Origin: Treponema sp.
GTDB taxonomy: Bacteria > Spirochaetota > Spirochaetia > Treponematales > Breznakiellaceae
Assembly: GCA_031284105.1 (NCBI GenBank)
Contig: JAITAN010000182.1
Coordinates: forward strand, 1-17,141
Direction of reading: 5' to 3'
Length of the DNA: 17,141 nt
Below, piece by piece: positions 1 through 6,510 of this stretch. Both the position numbers and the translations under genes were made by a program. Position 1 is the stretch's first letter. Every line of letters starts with the position of its first letter. Below the pieces are notes generated by a model, which searched no databases, was not told the DNA's origin, and saw only the letters and a program-made list of their open reading frames with translations.

Positions 1-220
1 TCATTGCCACCGCTTACGGTATTCTGCTGGCGGCGCCGTTCCGGGCAATATCGGGTAATGGTTTTTGCGTTGTTTATTGCGCTTTTCGCAAAAAAAGCTG
101 GTTTTTTCATCAATACATGAAGCTTTACTCTATACATCCTACCATAATCATACTATCATAGTAACATCGTTCTATCGATGAAATTTCAGAGGACGACGTG
201 TTGCTTGTTAGGGGTTGTAT
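1..220. other. Upstream region of the rhamnose operon; left-edge remnant not assignable
   Basis: No complete gene is visible. One + strand frame is open from the window edge to a TGA at 118-120 and ends in a hydrophobic stretch (VMVFALFIALFAKK), so the tail of a membrane protein is possible, but other frames are open to about 58 as well and I cannot choose. From 120 to 205 the sequence is AT-rich and contains two short inverted repeats, so it most likely holds the promoter and operator of the rha operon. I could not find a convincing -35/-10 pair. Confidence 0.35.
152..180. promoter_or_regulatory. Two adjacent short inverted repeats, possible rha operator
   Basis: ACTAT-C-ATAGT at 152-162 is a perfect 5-bp inverted repeat around one base. 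CATCG-TTCTAT-CGATG at 165-180 is another perfect 5-bp inverted repeat. Both lie 40-70 nt before the rhaM start in the only sizeable non-coding stretch ahead of the operon, which is where a regulator would bind. That they are an operator is inference; short repeats like these can also arise by chance in AT-rich DNA. Confidence 0.3.
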
Positions 221-535
221 ATGAGGCGTAATGCGTTTGCAATGCGGTTAAAACCGGGTTGCGGGAAAGAATACAAAAAACGGCACGATGAAATCTGGCC
301 GGAACTCAAGGCGGAACTCCGCAAGGCGGGCGTTTCGGATTATTCGATTTATCTTGACGGTAAAACCGGAACGCTTTTCGCGTTTCAGTACCTTGCCGAT
401 GACGCTACAGACGGCGAATTACCGAAAAATGACATTGTAAGAAAATGGTGGCGTATGATGAAAGATATTATGGATGTCAATCCTGATGAATCGCCAATCA
501 GCGATCCTCTGGAAGAAATGTTCCACATGGACTAA
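221..535 (+). CDS. rhaM: L-rhamnose mutarotase
   Basis: Cytoplasmic enzyme that interconverts the alpha and beta anomers of L-rhamnose, supplying the form used by the isomerase. The protein is 104 residues, the usual RhaM length, and aligns by eye with E. coli RhaM from residue 1: the start MRRNAFAMR, the block EYKKRHDEIWPEL, the pair WW in the RKWWRMM segment, and a C-terminal NPDESP segment. The family's catalytic Tyr18 and His22 are at the same numbers here. I chose ATG 221 rather than the in-frame TTG at 215 because AGGGG at 210-214 is 6 nt before the ATG but directly abuts the TTG. It is the first gene of a tight operon; the next gene starts 13 nt after its stop. Confidence 0.95.
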   Translation: MRRNAFAMRLKPGCGKEYKKRHDEIWPELKAELRKAGVSDYSIYLDGKTGTLFAFQYLADDATDGELPKNDIVRKWWRMMKDIMDVNPDESPISDPLEEMFHMD

Positions 536-548
536 AAAGGACTAATCT

Positions 549-1841
549 ATGATTGATATGTATCTTCTGCACCCCTCCGATCAACTCGTAATGATCATGA
601 AACGTATCTATGAATACGGAATGACCACCATTTCCGGAGGGAATGTGTCTATAAAGGATGATAATGGGGATGTGTGGATAACTCCTGCGGGAGTCGATAA
701 AGGGAGTCTTACTAGAAACGATATTGTCTGTGTAAAGCCTGACGGTACGGCGGCGGGGAATCATAGACCCTCCAGTGAGTTTCCTTTTCACCGGCAGGTG
801 TATGAAAAAATGCCGCATCTGCGGGCGGTGTTGCATGCCCATCCGCCTGCTCTGGTTGCGTTCAGCATGGTGCGGAAGATACCCGATACTAGAATACTCA
901 CAAGCGCATACCGTGTGTGCGGGAAAATAGGCATGGCGCGGTACGATTTACCGGGAAGCGTCGGATTGGGAGAAAAGATCGCTGCGGTGTTTGAACAGGG
1001 ATGTGATGCGGTGATGCTGGAAAATCATGGAGTGGTAATAGCCGCGAAAGATATTTATAAAGCGTTCGCCATGTTTGAAACCTTGGACTTTTGCGCCCGT
1101 ATTGAAATTAATGCCCGCCGTATCGGCACGCCCGTCATTCAAAAAAGCGAAGACCTTGAACGCAACGCGCAAAAGACAGTCCCTGTTATGCAGGAATTTG
1201 TTCCTGTTACCCATAACAGCGAAGAAAAAGCCGCGCGGCGCGATATATGCAATGTAATACAACGCGCGTACAAACAACGCCTTTTCACCGGATCCCAGGG
1301 AACGGTTTCCCAGCGCTTGAGCGCCGGATCGTTTGTGATAACGCCAGCCAAGGGTGACAGAGCGTATATCGCGCCTGAAGATTTGGTGCTCATTGACGGC
1401 GGTATGCGGGAAGCCGGGAAGATACCGGACGATTCGGCATCGCTCCACGCGTTGATCTACGAGACTCACCCGCACATTAACGCTATTATTATCGCCAATG
1501 CTCCGAATCTCATGGCGTTTGCCGTTACGGGCGCTGCATTTGATTCCAGGACCATACCGGAAAGTTACATACTTTTGCGGAATATGCCGATGCTTCCGTT
1601 TGACGCGGTTTTTTCCCAACAGGAATGTGTTGCGAAAACGGTTGCCAAAGAAAACCCGGTCGTGCTGGTGGAAAACGATTGCGTGATTGCCGTAGGCGGC
1701 AGCCTTATCAATGCCTTTGACCGGCTTGAAGTTGGTGAATACAGCGCCAAAGCGATTATCGCATCTCGTGAACTGGGCGATATTGTAACGATCAACGAGG
1801 CGCAAGTCGCCGAAATAGATAAAGCATTTCATCTTAATTAA
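549..1841 (+). CDS. Tandem-domain class II aldolase, probable rhamnulose-1-phosphate aldolase
   Basis: A 430-residue protein made of two class II aldolase/adducin-type domains, about residues 1-205 and 225-430; E. coli RhaD is a single domain of about 270. The first domain has the zinc site of the family: His96 and His98 in HAHPP, His160 in ENHG, and an acidic residue Glu77. In the second domain the aligned positions are Ile315, Asn317, Asp377 and Ser296, so it cannot bind zinc the same way and is probably structural. Given its place between rhaM and rhaA, the likely reaction is cleavage of L-rhamnulose 1-phosphate to dihydroxyacetone phosphate and L-lactaldehyde. The substrate is inferred from context, since other class II aldolases look similar. 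AAGGA lies 7 nt before the ATG; 9 nt separate its stop from rhaA. Confidence 0.85.
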   Translation: MIDMYLLHPSDQLVMIMKRIYEYGMTTISGGNVSIKDDNGDVWITPAGVDKGSLTRNDIVCVKPDGTAAGNHRPSSEFPFHRQVYEKMPHLRAVLHAHPPALVAFSMVRKIPDTRILTSAYRVCGKIGMARYDLPGSVGLGEKIAAVFEQGCDAVMLENHGVVIAAKDIYKAFAMFETLDFCARIEINARRIGTPVIQKSEDLERNAQKTVPVMQEFVPVTHNSEEKAARRDICNVIQRAYKQRLFTGSQGTVSQRLSAGSFVITPAKGDRAYIAPEDLVLIDGGMREAGKIPDDSASLHALIYETHPHINAIIIANAPNLMAFAVTGAAFDSRTIPESYILLRNMPMLPFDAVFSQQECVAKTVAKENPVVLVENDCVIAVGGSLINAFDRLEVGEYSAKAIIASRELGDIVTINEAQVAEIDKAFHLN

Positions 1842-1850
1842 GGAGATCGT

Positions 1851-3095
1851 ATGAATTTATTTGATCATGCCAAACAAAAGTACGAACAAGCCGGCATTGA
1901 TGCGGAAAAAGCGATGCGTACGCTTGCGAACATTCCCATCAGTATTCACTGCTGGCAGGGGGATGATGTTACCGGCTTCGAGGTTTCCGGTGAGGCTCTG
2001 TCCGGAGGTATTCAGGCAACAGGGAACTATCCGGGCAAAGCCCGGACGCCGGAGGAACTCATGGCGGATTTTGAAAAAGCCGCATCGCTTATCCCCGGTA
2101 AAAAACGTATCAACCTTCACGCGAGTTATGCGATAACCGGCGGCAAAATGGTTGACCGGGATGTTTTGTTGCCGGAACATTTCAAGCTCTGGGTGGAATT
2201 CGCACAGAAAAATCGTCTTGGAATAGATTTTAATCCGACCTTTTTCAGTCATCCCTTGGCGAAAGACGGGCTTACGTTATCCCATCCCGACGCAACGGTT
2301 CGGGAATTCTGGATTCGGCACGGCATAGCCTGCCGCCGCATCGCCGCATGGATAGCGGAACAGCTTGAATCGCCGGTGCTGAACAACTTGTGGATACCCG
2401 ACGGTTACAAGGACATTCCCGCGGACCGGCGCGGCCCGCGGGAGCGGCTCAAGCGGAGTCTTGATGCAATTTACGCGGAGAAACACACGGGCGTGATTGA
2501 TTCGGTAGAGAGTAAAGTGTTCGGCATCGGAGTCGAAGCGTATACCGTAGGTTCAAGCGAGTTCTATATCTCGTACGCCGCCACTCATCCGGGCGTTTAC
2601 CCTTTACTGGACAACGGGCATTACCATCCTACGGAAATGGTGAGCGACAAGATTCCCGCGCTCCTCCTGTTTTTCGACAAGCTGCCGCTTCATGTTACCA
2701 GAGGGGTACGCTGGGATTCGGATCATGTGGTGATTTTTGAAGATGAGATCCGTGAAATAGCAAAAGAGATAGTCCGTAACGACGCCCTCGACCGGGTTCT
2801 TATCGGGCTTGATTTCTTTGACGCTTCCATCAACCGGATTGCCGCATGGGTTATCGGATGCCGGAGTATGCAGAAAGCCCTTCTCTATGCACTGCTTCAG
2901 CCTAACAGCCGTCTTAAAAACCTGCAGGATGAAGCGCGGTACGGCGAGCTTATGATGCTTCACGAAGAACTCAAAACCTATCCCTTTGGAGCGGTGTGGG
3001 AAGCGTATTGTGAACAGGAGAAGGTTCCTGTTGATGAACTATGGTTTACCGAAGCGGAGCGGTATGAACGGGACATTCTCAGCAAGCGGACGTGA
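1851..3095 (+). CDS. rhaA: L-rhamnose isomerase
   Basis: Converts L-rhamnose to L-rhamnulose in the cytoplasm, using divalent metal. The 414 residues match the length of E. coli RhaA (419) and recognisable blocks follow the same order: HCWQGDDVTGFE near the N terminus, GGIQATGNYPGKA, WIPDGYKD, ESKVFGIGVEAYTVG, HYHPTE, RWDSDHVV and GLDFFDASINRIAAWVIG. The last blocks carry the His and Asp metal ligands known for the family. It is therefore the true RhaA type rather than the distant Pseudomonas-type isomerase. AAGGAG is 5 nt before the ATG. The stop lies 11 nt before the ATG of rhaB, consistent with co-translation in one operon. Confidence 0.97.
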   Translation: MNLFDHAKQKYEQAGIDAEKAMRTLANIPISIHCWQGDDVTGFEVSGEALSGGIQATGNYPGKARTPEELMADFEKAASLIPGKKRINLHASYAITGGKMVDRDVLLPEHFKLWVEFAQKNRLGIDFNPTFFSHPLAKDGLTLSHPDATVREFWIRHGIACRRIAAWIAEQLESPVLNNLWIPDGYKDIPADRRGPRERLKRSLDAIYAEKHTGVIDSVESKVFGIGVEAYTVGSSEFYISYAATHPGVYPLLDNGHYHPTEMVSDKIPALLLFFDKLPLHVTRGVRWDSDHVVIFEDEIREIAKEIVRNDALDRVLIGLDFFDASINRIAAWVIGCRSMQKALLYALLQPNSRLKNLQDEARYGELMMLHEELKTYPFGAVWEAYCEQEKVPVDELWFTEAERYERDILSKRT

Positions 3096-3106
3096 AGGGG
3101 GGATTC

Positions 3107-4516
3107 ATGCGGTACTACCTTGCGATTGATATAGGCGCTTCCAGCGGACGGCATATTCTCGGTTCGGTTTCCCGCGGAAAAATGACCATCGAAGAAGTGT
3201 ACCGGTTTCCCAATGAGATGCGGCAGGTACACGAAAGTCTATGCTGGGATACGGCTTTGCTTTTTCGGCATATACTCATGGGGATGAAGAAATGTAAGGA
3301 AGCGGGAAAGATCCCGTACAGCGTGGGTATTGATACATGGGGCGTGGATTTTGTGCTTACGGATAGAGAGGGAAGCCCCATCGCGCCGGCGGCAGCGTAT
3401 CGGGATAACCGTACGGAAGGAATGGATCGGGAGGTTGAGCGGCATATTTCTTTTGAAGAGCTTTACGGCATTACAGGCATACAAAAACAGCCGTTTAACA
3501 CAATCTATCAGCTCATGGCGCTGAAAAAGAGAAATCCGGCTTTGCTCGAAAAAGCGGAACGCCTGCTCATGATCCCCGACTATTTCAACTTCCGTTTGAC
3601 CGGCGTTGAATCCCATGAATACACGAATGCGACTACCACGGCCCTCGTGGATGCGGCGCGGCGGAATTGGAGCGGCCCGCTCATCGAACGGCTCGGCTTT
3701 CCGCAGCGGTTATTTCCCCCCCTGTCCTTGCCCGGTACCGTTCTTGGAACGCTTACCCCGCATATACGGGAAGAAATCGGGTATGACTGCATGGTAGTAC
3801 TCCCCGCCACCCACGACACGGGGAGCGCGTACCTTGCGGTTCCCGCGCAGGGAGATGACGCCGTCTACCTTTCCAGCGGTACGTGGAGTTTGATCGGCAT
3901 TGAGTCCCCATCTCCCATCATGGATGCGGCGGCCAGAAAAGCGAACTTTACCAATGAAGGAGGCTATACGTTTCGTTACCGGTTCCTGAAAAACATTATA
4001 GGGCTTTGGATCGTTCAGTCAATTAAACGGGAACTGGGAGACGCATATTCTTTTGCGGTTTTACAAAAGGAAGCCGAGGCGTGCGGTACGTTTCCTTCTC
4101 TTATTGATGTAAACGCGCCGGAATTGCTCGCGCCGGCAAGCATGATAGACGCGGTAAAAAACCAATGCACGGCTCATGGGTGCGCCGTTCCGCAAACGCC
4201 CGGGGAGCTTATGCGATGTGTTTACCGGAGCCTCGCCCGCTGTTACGCGGATGCCGTACACGAGATAGCGCTCATCACCGGAAAAACGTACAGAGGTCTT
4301 CATATTGTTGGAGGGGGCAGCAAAGACGGCTTCCTGAATCAGCTTACCGCGCAAGCGAGCGGTATACCGGTGTATGCCGGTCCTGATGAATGTACGGTAA
4401 TCGGCAACCTCATTGCGCAGATGCTTGCGGCGCATGATTTTTCAGATATTTCTTCCGCAAGAAAAGCCGTTGCGGAAAGTTTCCCTATCAAAAAATATAT
4501 CGTAATTATCCCCTGA
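3107..4516 (+). CDS. rhaB: Rhamnulokinase, FGGY family
   Basis: Phosphorylates L-rhamnulose to L-rhamnulose 1-phosphate with ATP. The 469-residue protein has the two-lobed FGGY kinase layout: N-terminal phosphate-binding IDIGASSGR, GIDTWGVDFVL, PFNTIYQL, MIPDYFNFRLTG, EYTNATTT, the catalytic-Asp motif ATHDTGSA, LSSGTWSL, and the C-terminal adenosine motif GGGSKDGFLNQ. These match E. coli RhaB block by block. A GTG at 3092 would add five residues and overlap the rhaA stop, but AAGGGGGG at 3095-3102 sits just before ATG 3107, and the family begins close to this Met. It is the last gene of the rha operon; no U-rich terminator follows it directly. Confidence 0.96.
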   Translation: MRYYLAIDIGASSGRHILGSVSRGKMTIEEVYRFPNEMRQVHESLCWDTALLFRHILMGMKKCKEAGKIPYSVGIDTWGVDFVLTDREGSPIAPAAAYRDNRTEGMDREVERHISFEELYGITGIQKQPFNTIYQLMALKKRNPALLEKAERLLMIPDYFNFRLTGVESHEYTNATTTALVDAARRNWSGPLIERLGFPQRLFPPLSLPGTVLGTLTPHIREEIGYDCMVVLPATHDTGSAYLAVPAQGDDAVYLSSGTWSLIGIESPSPIMDAAARKANFTNEGGYTFRYRFLKNIIGLWIVQSIKRELGDAYSFAVLQKEAEACGTFPSLIDVNAPELLAPASMIDAVKNQCTAHGCAVPQTPGELMRCVYRSLARCYADAVHEIALITGKTYRGLHIVGGGSKDGFLNQLTAQASGIPVYAGPDECTVIGNLIAQMLAAHDFSDISSARKAVAESFPIKKYIVIIP

Positions 4517-4560
4517 CGTATAACTCGTCAAAGAGACCTATTGGGAAGCCTCCGCGGCCC

Positions 4561-4578
4561 CTCTCGGGTATACGAGAG
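4561..4578. terminator. Small hairpin after rhaB, possible transcription end
   Basis: A perfect 6-bp stem CTCTCG/CGAGAG with a 6-nt loop, 45 nt after the rhaB stop. There is no run of T after it, so it is not a canonical intrinsic terminator. It may instead protect the 3' end of the rha message. Confidence 0.25.
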
Positions 4579-4654
4579 TGACTATTGCGAACGTAATTTA
4601 CGTGCCGTCCTGAAAGAAAAAGCAATGCTCTTGTGTGGCGATGTGGGAGGGAAA

Positions 4655-4738
4655 TTTTTAACTCCGCAGGGAACCCGTTCAGCTCAAAAGGGAATCCGTT
4701 CAAGTCAAAAAGATTCTCGTTTAACTCCACAGGGGAGC
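4655..4738. repeat. Four tandem copies of a degenerate 21-bp repeat
   Basis: Units occupy 4655-4675, 4676-4696, 4697-4717 and 4718-4738. Copies 2-4 begin CGTT; copies 1 and 4 share TTAACTCC(G/A)CAGGG, and copies 2 and 3 share CGTTCA and TCAAAA. Because 21 is a multiple of three, both strands read as seven-residue repeats (for example DLNGFPF-type units on the - strand and SAQKGIR-type units on the + strand). It is unclear whether either is translated; neither frame has a Shine-Dalgarno sequence. Confidence 0.75.
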
Positions 4739-4769
4739 CTGTCCTAATGGCTGTGTAATTGGGCAATCT

Positions 4770-4793
4770 GTGACCGGACTAATGTCCGGTCAC
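4770..4793. repeat. Perfect 10-bp inverted repeat with TAAT loop
   Basis: GTGACCGGAC and GTCCGGTCAC flank a four-base TAAT loop. The stem is GC-rich and should form a stable RNA hairpin on either strand. The following bases (TACAAAATGG) have no T tract, so a classical terminator is not indicated; it could be a protein binding site or an mRNA end structure. Confidence 0.6.
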
Positions 4794-5010
4794 TACAAAA
4801 TGGACCATGCCGATTAGGAACCGGAGTTTGGCGCTTAACCAAGCGAGCCATTGAGGAAAGGAAAAGAACAGGTTCCGTTCCGATGATACGCGCTCTGGGG
4901 CGTGTTCACCCAACGATAAGCACGGTACGATTGCCGGGGTATAACACAGGGGGATAATTGCGAAATATATTTAACCTGCAGGCATGGCCTGTTCCTAAAC
5001 TTCGGCGCCG

Positions 5011-5158
5011 TATCAAGAACGGCGTACGGCTTTCCGTCTAATAGAAGCGTATACGTGTCAGTGATACGGGCGTATCACGGGTAATGATTCGCCCGTATCA
5101 TCGGCAGTGATAAAGGCGCGCTCGCCCTGTAAGGGCGTACTCTGCACGCTACGGTGCA
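5011..5158 (+). ncRNA. Cluster of consecutive hairpins, possible structured leader RNA
   Basis: Listed stems: CGCCGT/ACGGCG near 5015-5033; GTGATAC/GTATCAC at 5061-5067 with 5072-5078; an alternative 11-bp stem TGATACGGGCG/CGCCCGTATCA at 5062-5072 with 5090-5100; CGCCCT/AGGGCG at 5123-5128 with 5132-5137; TGCAC/GTGCA at 5143-5147 with 5154-5158. The two stems sharing 5062-5072 cannot form together, as in a regulatory switch. The region ends about 70 nt before the small ORF at 5227. It does not match any riboswitch or ncRNA family I know, and expression and direction are inferred. Confidence 0.35.
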
Positions 5159-5226
5159 AATACTACGGACGTAGATGAGGCAAGGGCACGGATGAGTCAT
5201 CATAGGGCGGTACCGGAGGCGTTATA

Positions 5227-5370
5227 TTGACAGCTAATGAGGCGTTTATTATTGATAAGACAAAGCAAGACAAGTTTATTGAAAACGTATTGAAAAGGAC
5301 TCTGTGCGTGTCGAAATTATACGTTCCGTCTCCCCTATGGCGAGAGCTTTATTTATATATGTCGCGTTAA
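5227..5370 (+). CDS. Small 47-residue protein of unknown function
   Basis: The ORF starts with TTG, preceded at the ideal 7-nt distance by GGAGG at 5215-5219, and an in-frame TAG at 5203-5205 rules out a longer form. The product starts LTANEAFIIDKTKQDK and ends with PSPLWRELYLYMSR. It is soluble-looking, with a charged helical first half and an aromatic C-terminal end, and has no signal peptide or membrane span. Its stop overlaps the stop of the convergent radical SAM gene by 3 shared bases. I do not recognise the family. The balanced, protein-like composition and strong ribosome binding site argue that it is real. The alternative is a chance frame or the end of a decayed gene. Confidence 0.5.
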   Translation: MTANEAFIIDKTKQDKFIENVLKRTLCVSKLYVPSPLWRELYLYMSR

Positions 5371-6320
5371 AAATATGCTGCGTTAAAACCCCGCAGCCAA
5401 TGCCAGACCGGCGTTGACAGTTCCGAAGAAAAAGGATTGGCGCGGGTAAAATCGGGAAGCCATTCACCGCTCGGCGATAGTTCCTGATAAAATCCGTCTT
5501 CTATGCCGAATTCATCAAGCCAGCCAAGAACAACCTCGTATTCAGCCTCGTTCACATAACGGTTGGGTGCATCTGCAGTACCAACCGGCGTATACTGCAT
5601 CATAAGCGAGAGCAAGCCCTTTCCTGCTGCATGTTCCGCAAACCAGCGAAGGATGCCCCGTGTCGATTCAAGCCGTCCGGGCAGCACAAGGTGCCGTACA
5701 ATGACGCCTGAACGCAGGACCGCGCCCTCATAGCGTATATCCCGAAATTCCAGCATCTTTTTTATTGCTGATGAAGCGGCTTCACCGTAATGAGGCGCTT
5801 TGAAAAAGTTTTCCGCCATCGCAGGATCAAGGGTCTTCAGGTCCGGCAGGTACCCGTCGATTACCTCTGCAAGCAGGGAAAGAGCTTCGAGACTTTCATA
5901 ACCGGAAGAATTCCATAACACCGGAATGACCAGCCCCTGTGTCCGGGCCGCTTTTATTCCCGCGACAAGAGCCGGTACCGCATGGCTTCCGGTAACGATG
6001 TTGATATTCTCCGCGCCGCTTTCTTGAAGCGTAAGACATATCCGTACAAATTCGGATTCGGCTACGGTTTTACCCATCCTTTGATGAGAAACCTGATAGT
6101 TCTGGCAAAACGTGCATCGCAGATTACAGCCGCTCACGAAAATGGTACCGGAACCTCGATTTCCCGTAATAGGCGGTTCTTCTCCCCGGTGAATAGAAGC
6201 CGCTGCAATACGAAGCGCCGAAGTTTCCCCGCAAAATCCCCTTTCTCCAGACAAACGGTCGATGCCGCATCGTCGGGGGCAGAGACGGCAGTTTTTGTAT
6301 GAAGATAACGCATTGTCCAC
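5367..6320 (-). CDS. PflX-like radical SAM protein (pyruvate formate-lyase activating enzyme homologue)
   Basis: A 317-residue iron-sulfur protein. Cys65, Cys69 and Cys72 form the CX3CX2C motif (GCNLRCTFCQN) that binds the radical-generating 4Fe-4S cluster and SAM. The N-terminal Cys11, Cys14, Cys18 and Cys30 (CRLCPRRC...GFCGE) are typical of the PflX/COG1313 branch and may hold a further metal centre. This branch is annotated as PFL-activase-like but its substrate is not established, and no glycyl-radical enzyme lies nearby. The start is GTG at 6320; a TAG four codons upstream bars extension. No Shine-Dalgarno precedes it, and a -10-like box lies only 6 nt upstream, suggesting a leaderless message. 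It is transcribed divergently from the LamG cluster. Confidence 0.88.
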   Translation of the reverse strand: MDNALSSYKNCRLCPRRCGIDRLSGERGFCGETSALRIAAASIHRGEEPPITGNRGSGTIFVSGCNLRCTFCQNYQVSHQRMGKTVAESEFVRICLTLQESGAENINIVTGSHAVPALVAGIKAARTQGLVIPVLWNSSGYESLEALSLLAEVIDGYLPDLKTLDPAMAENFFKAPHYGEAASSAIKKMLEFRDIRYEGAVLRSGVIVRHLVLPGRLESTRGILRWFAEHAAGKGLLSLMMQYTPVGTADAPNRYVNEAEYEVVLGWLDEFGIEDGFYQELSPSGEWLPDFTRANPFSSELSTPVWHWLRGFNAAYF

Positions 6321-6326
6321 ACAATC

Positions 6327-6356
6327 AGTATACTATAAGCCTCCGGTTAAGAGCAA
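6327..6356 (-). promoter_or_regulatory. Candidate sigma70 promoter for the radical SAM gene
   Basis: Read on the - strand: TTGCTC (6356-6351), 18-nt spacer, TATACT (6332-6327). Six nt separate the -10 box from the GTG at 6320, so transcription should start at or within a base of the start codon. The -35 box is imperfect. Confidence 0.45.
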
Positions 6357-6465
6357 TTAGTCCATACTCGATTACGCTGCGGAACACGTTAAAGGCATGG
6401 GACGAAAGGAATAGGTTTTAACTTTATCAACCATTAAAAATCATCAAATTACCCATAAATAGGCA

Positions 6466-6494
6466 TTGACTTTGCGGTAATTTCTGTAGATAAT
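6466..6494 (+). promoter_or_regulatory. Candidate sigma70 promoter for the LamG gene
   Basis: TTGACT at 6466-6471, a 17-nt spacer, and GATAAT at 6489-6494. The expected start near 6501 leaves a leader of about 10 nt without a Shine-Dalgarno sequence before ATG 6511. Confidence 0.6.
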
Positions 6495-6510
6495 ATGTGC
6501 AGTTACGTGT

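Larger units (their letters stand above)
4517..5226. other. Gene-poor, repeat- and hairpin-rich intergenic region
   Basis: About 700 nt between rhaB and the small ORF at 5227. I see no protein gene I can support: short frames are open over 4506-4766 on both strands, but they merely translate the 21-bp repeats and lack ribosome binding sites. The region contains a hairpin at 4561-4578 (CTCTCG, 6-nt loop, CGAGAG), a 13-nt odd palindrome at 4591-4603 (ACGTAA-T-TTACGT), the repeat block 4655-4738, a strong hairpin at 4770-4793, and a cluster of hairpins from about 5011 to 5158. Between about 4800 and 5010 I see nothing recognisable. Confidence 0.6.

Noticed and set aside
1..120. C-terminal end of an upstream membrane protein or sugar transporter
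   Set aside because: Three + strand frames are open at the edge over a short length; nothing identifies a family.
948..1832. 294-codon open frame on the - strand opposite the aldolase gene
   Set aside because: It mirrors the codon pattern of the well-supported + strand aldolase, lacks family features and ribosome binding site.
3092..3106. GTG 3092 as the rhaB start
   Set aside because: The better ribosome binding site and family alignment favour ATG 3107.
4506..4766. 86-codon - strand frame through the 21-bp repeats
   Set aside because: TTG start without ribosome binding site, and half of it is the repeat; overlaps the rhaB stop. Treated as repeat only.
4898..4909. 12-mer GGGCGTGTTCAC also present at 11526-11537, possible insertion sequence end
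   Set aside because: Several identical 12-mer pairs are expected by chance in 17 kb; flanks do not match and no transposase is present.
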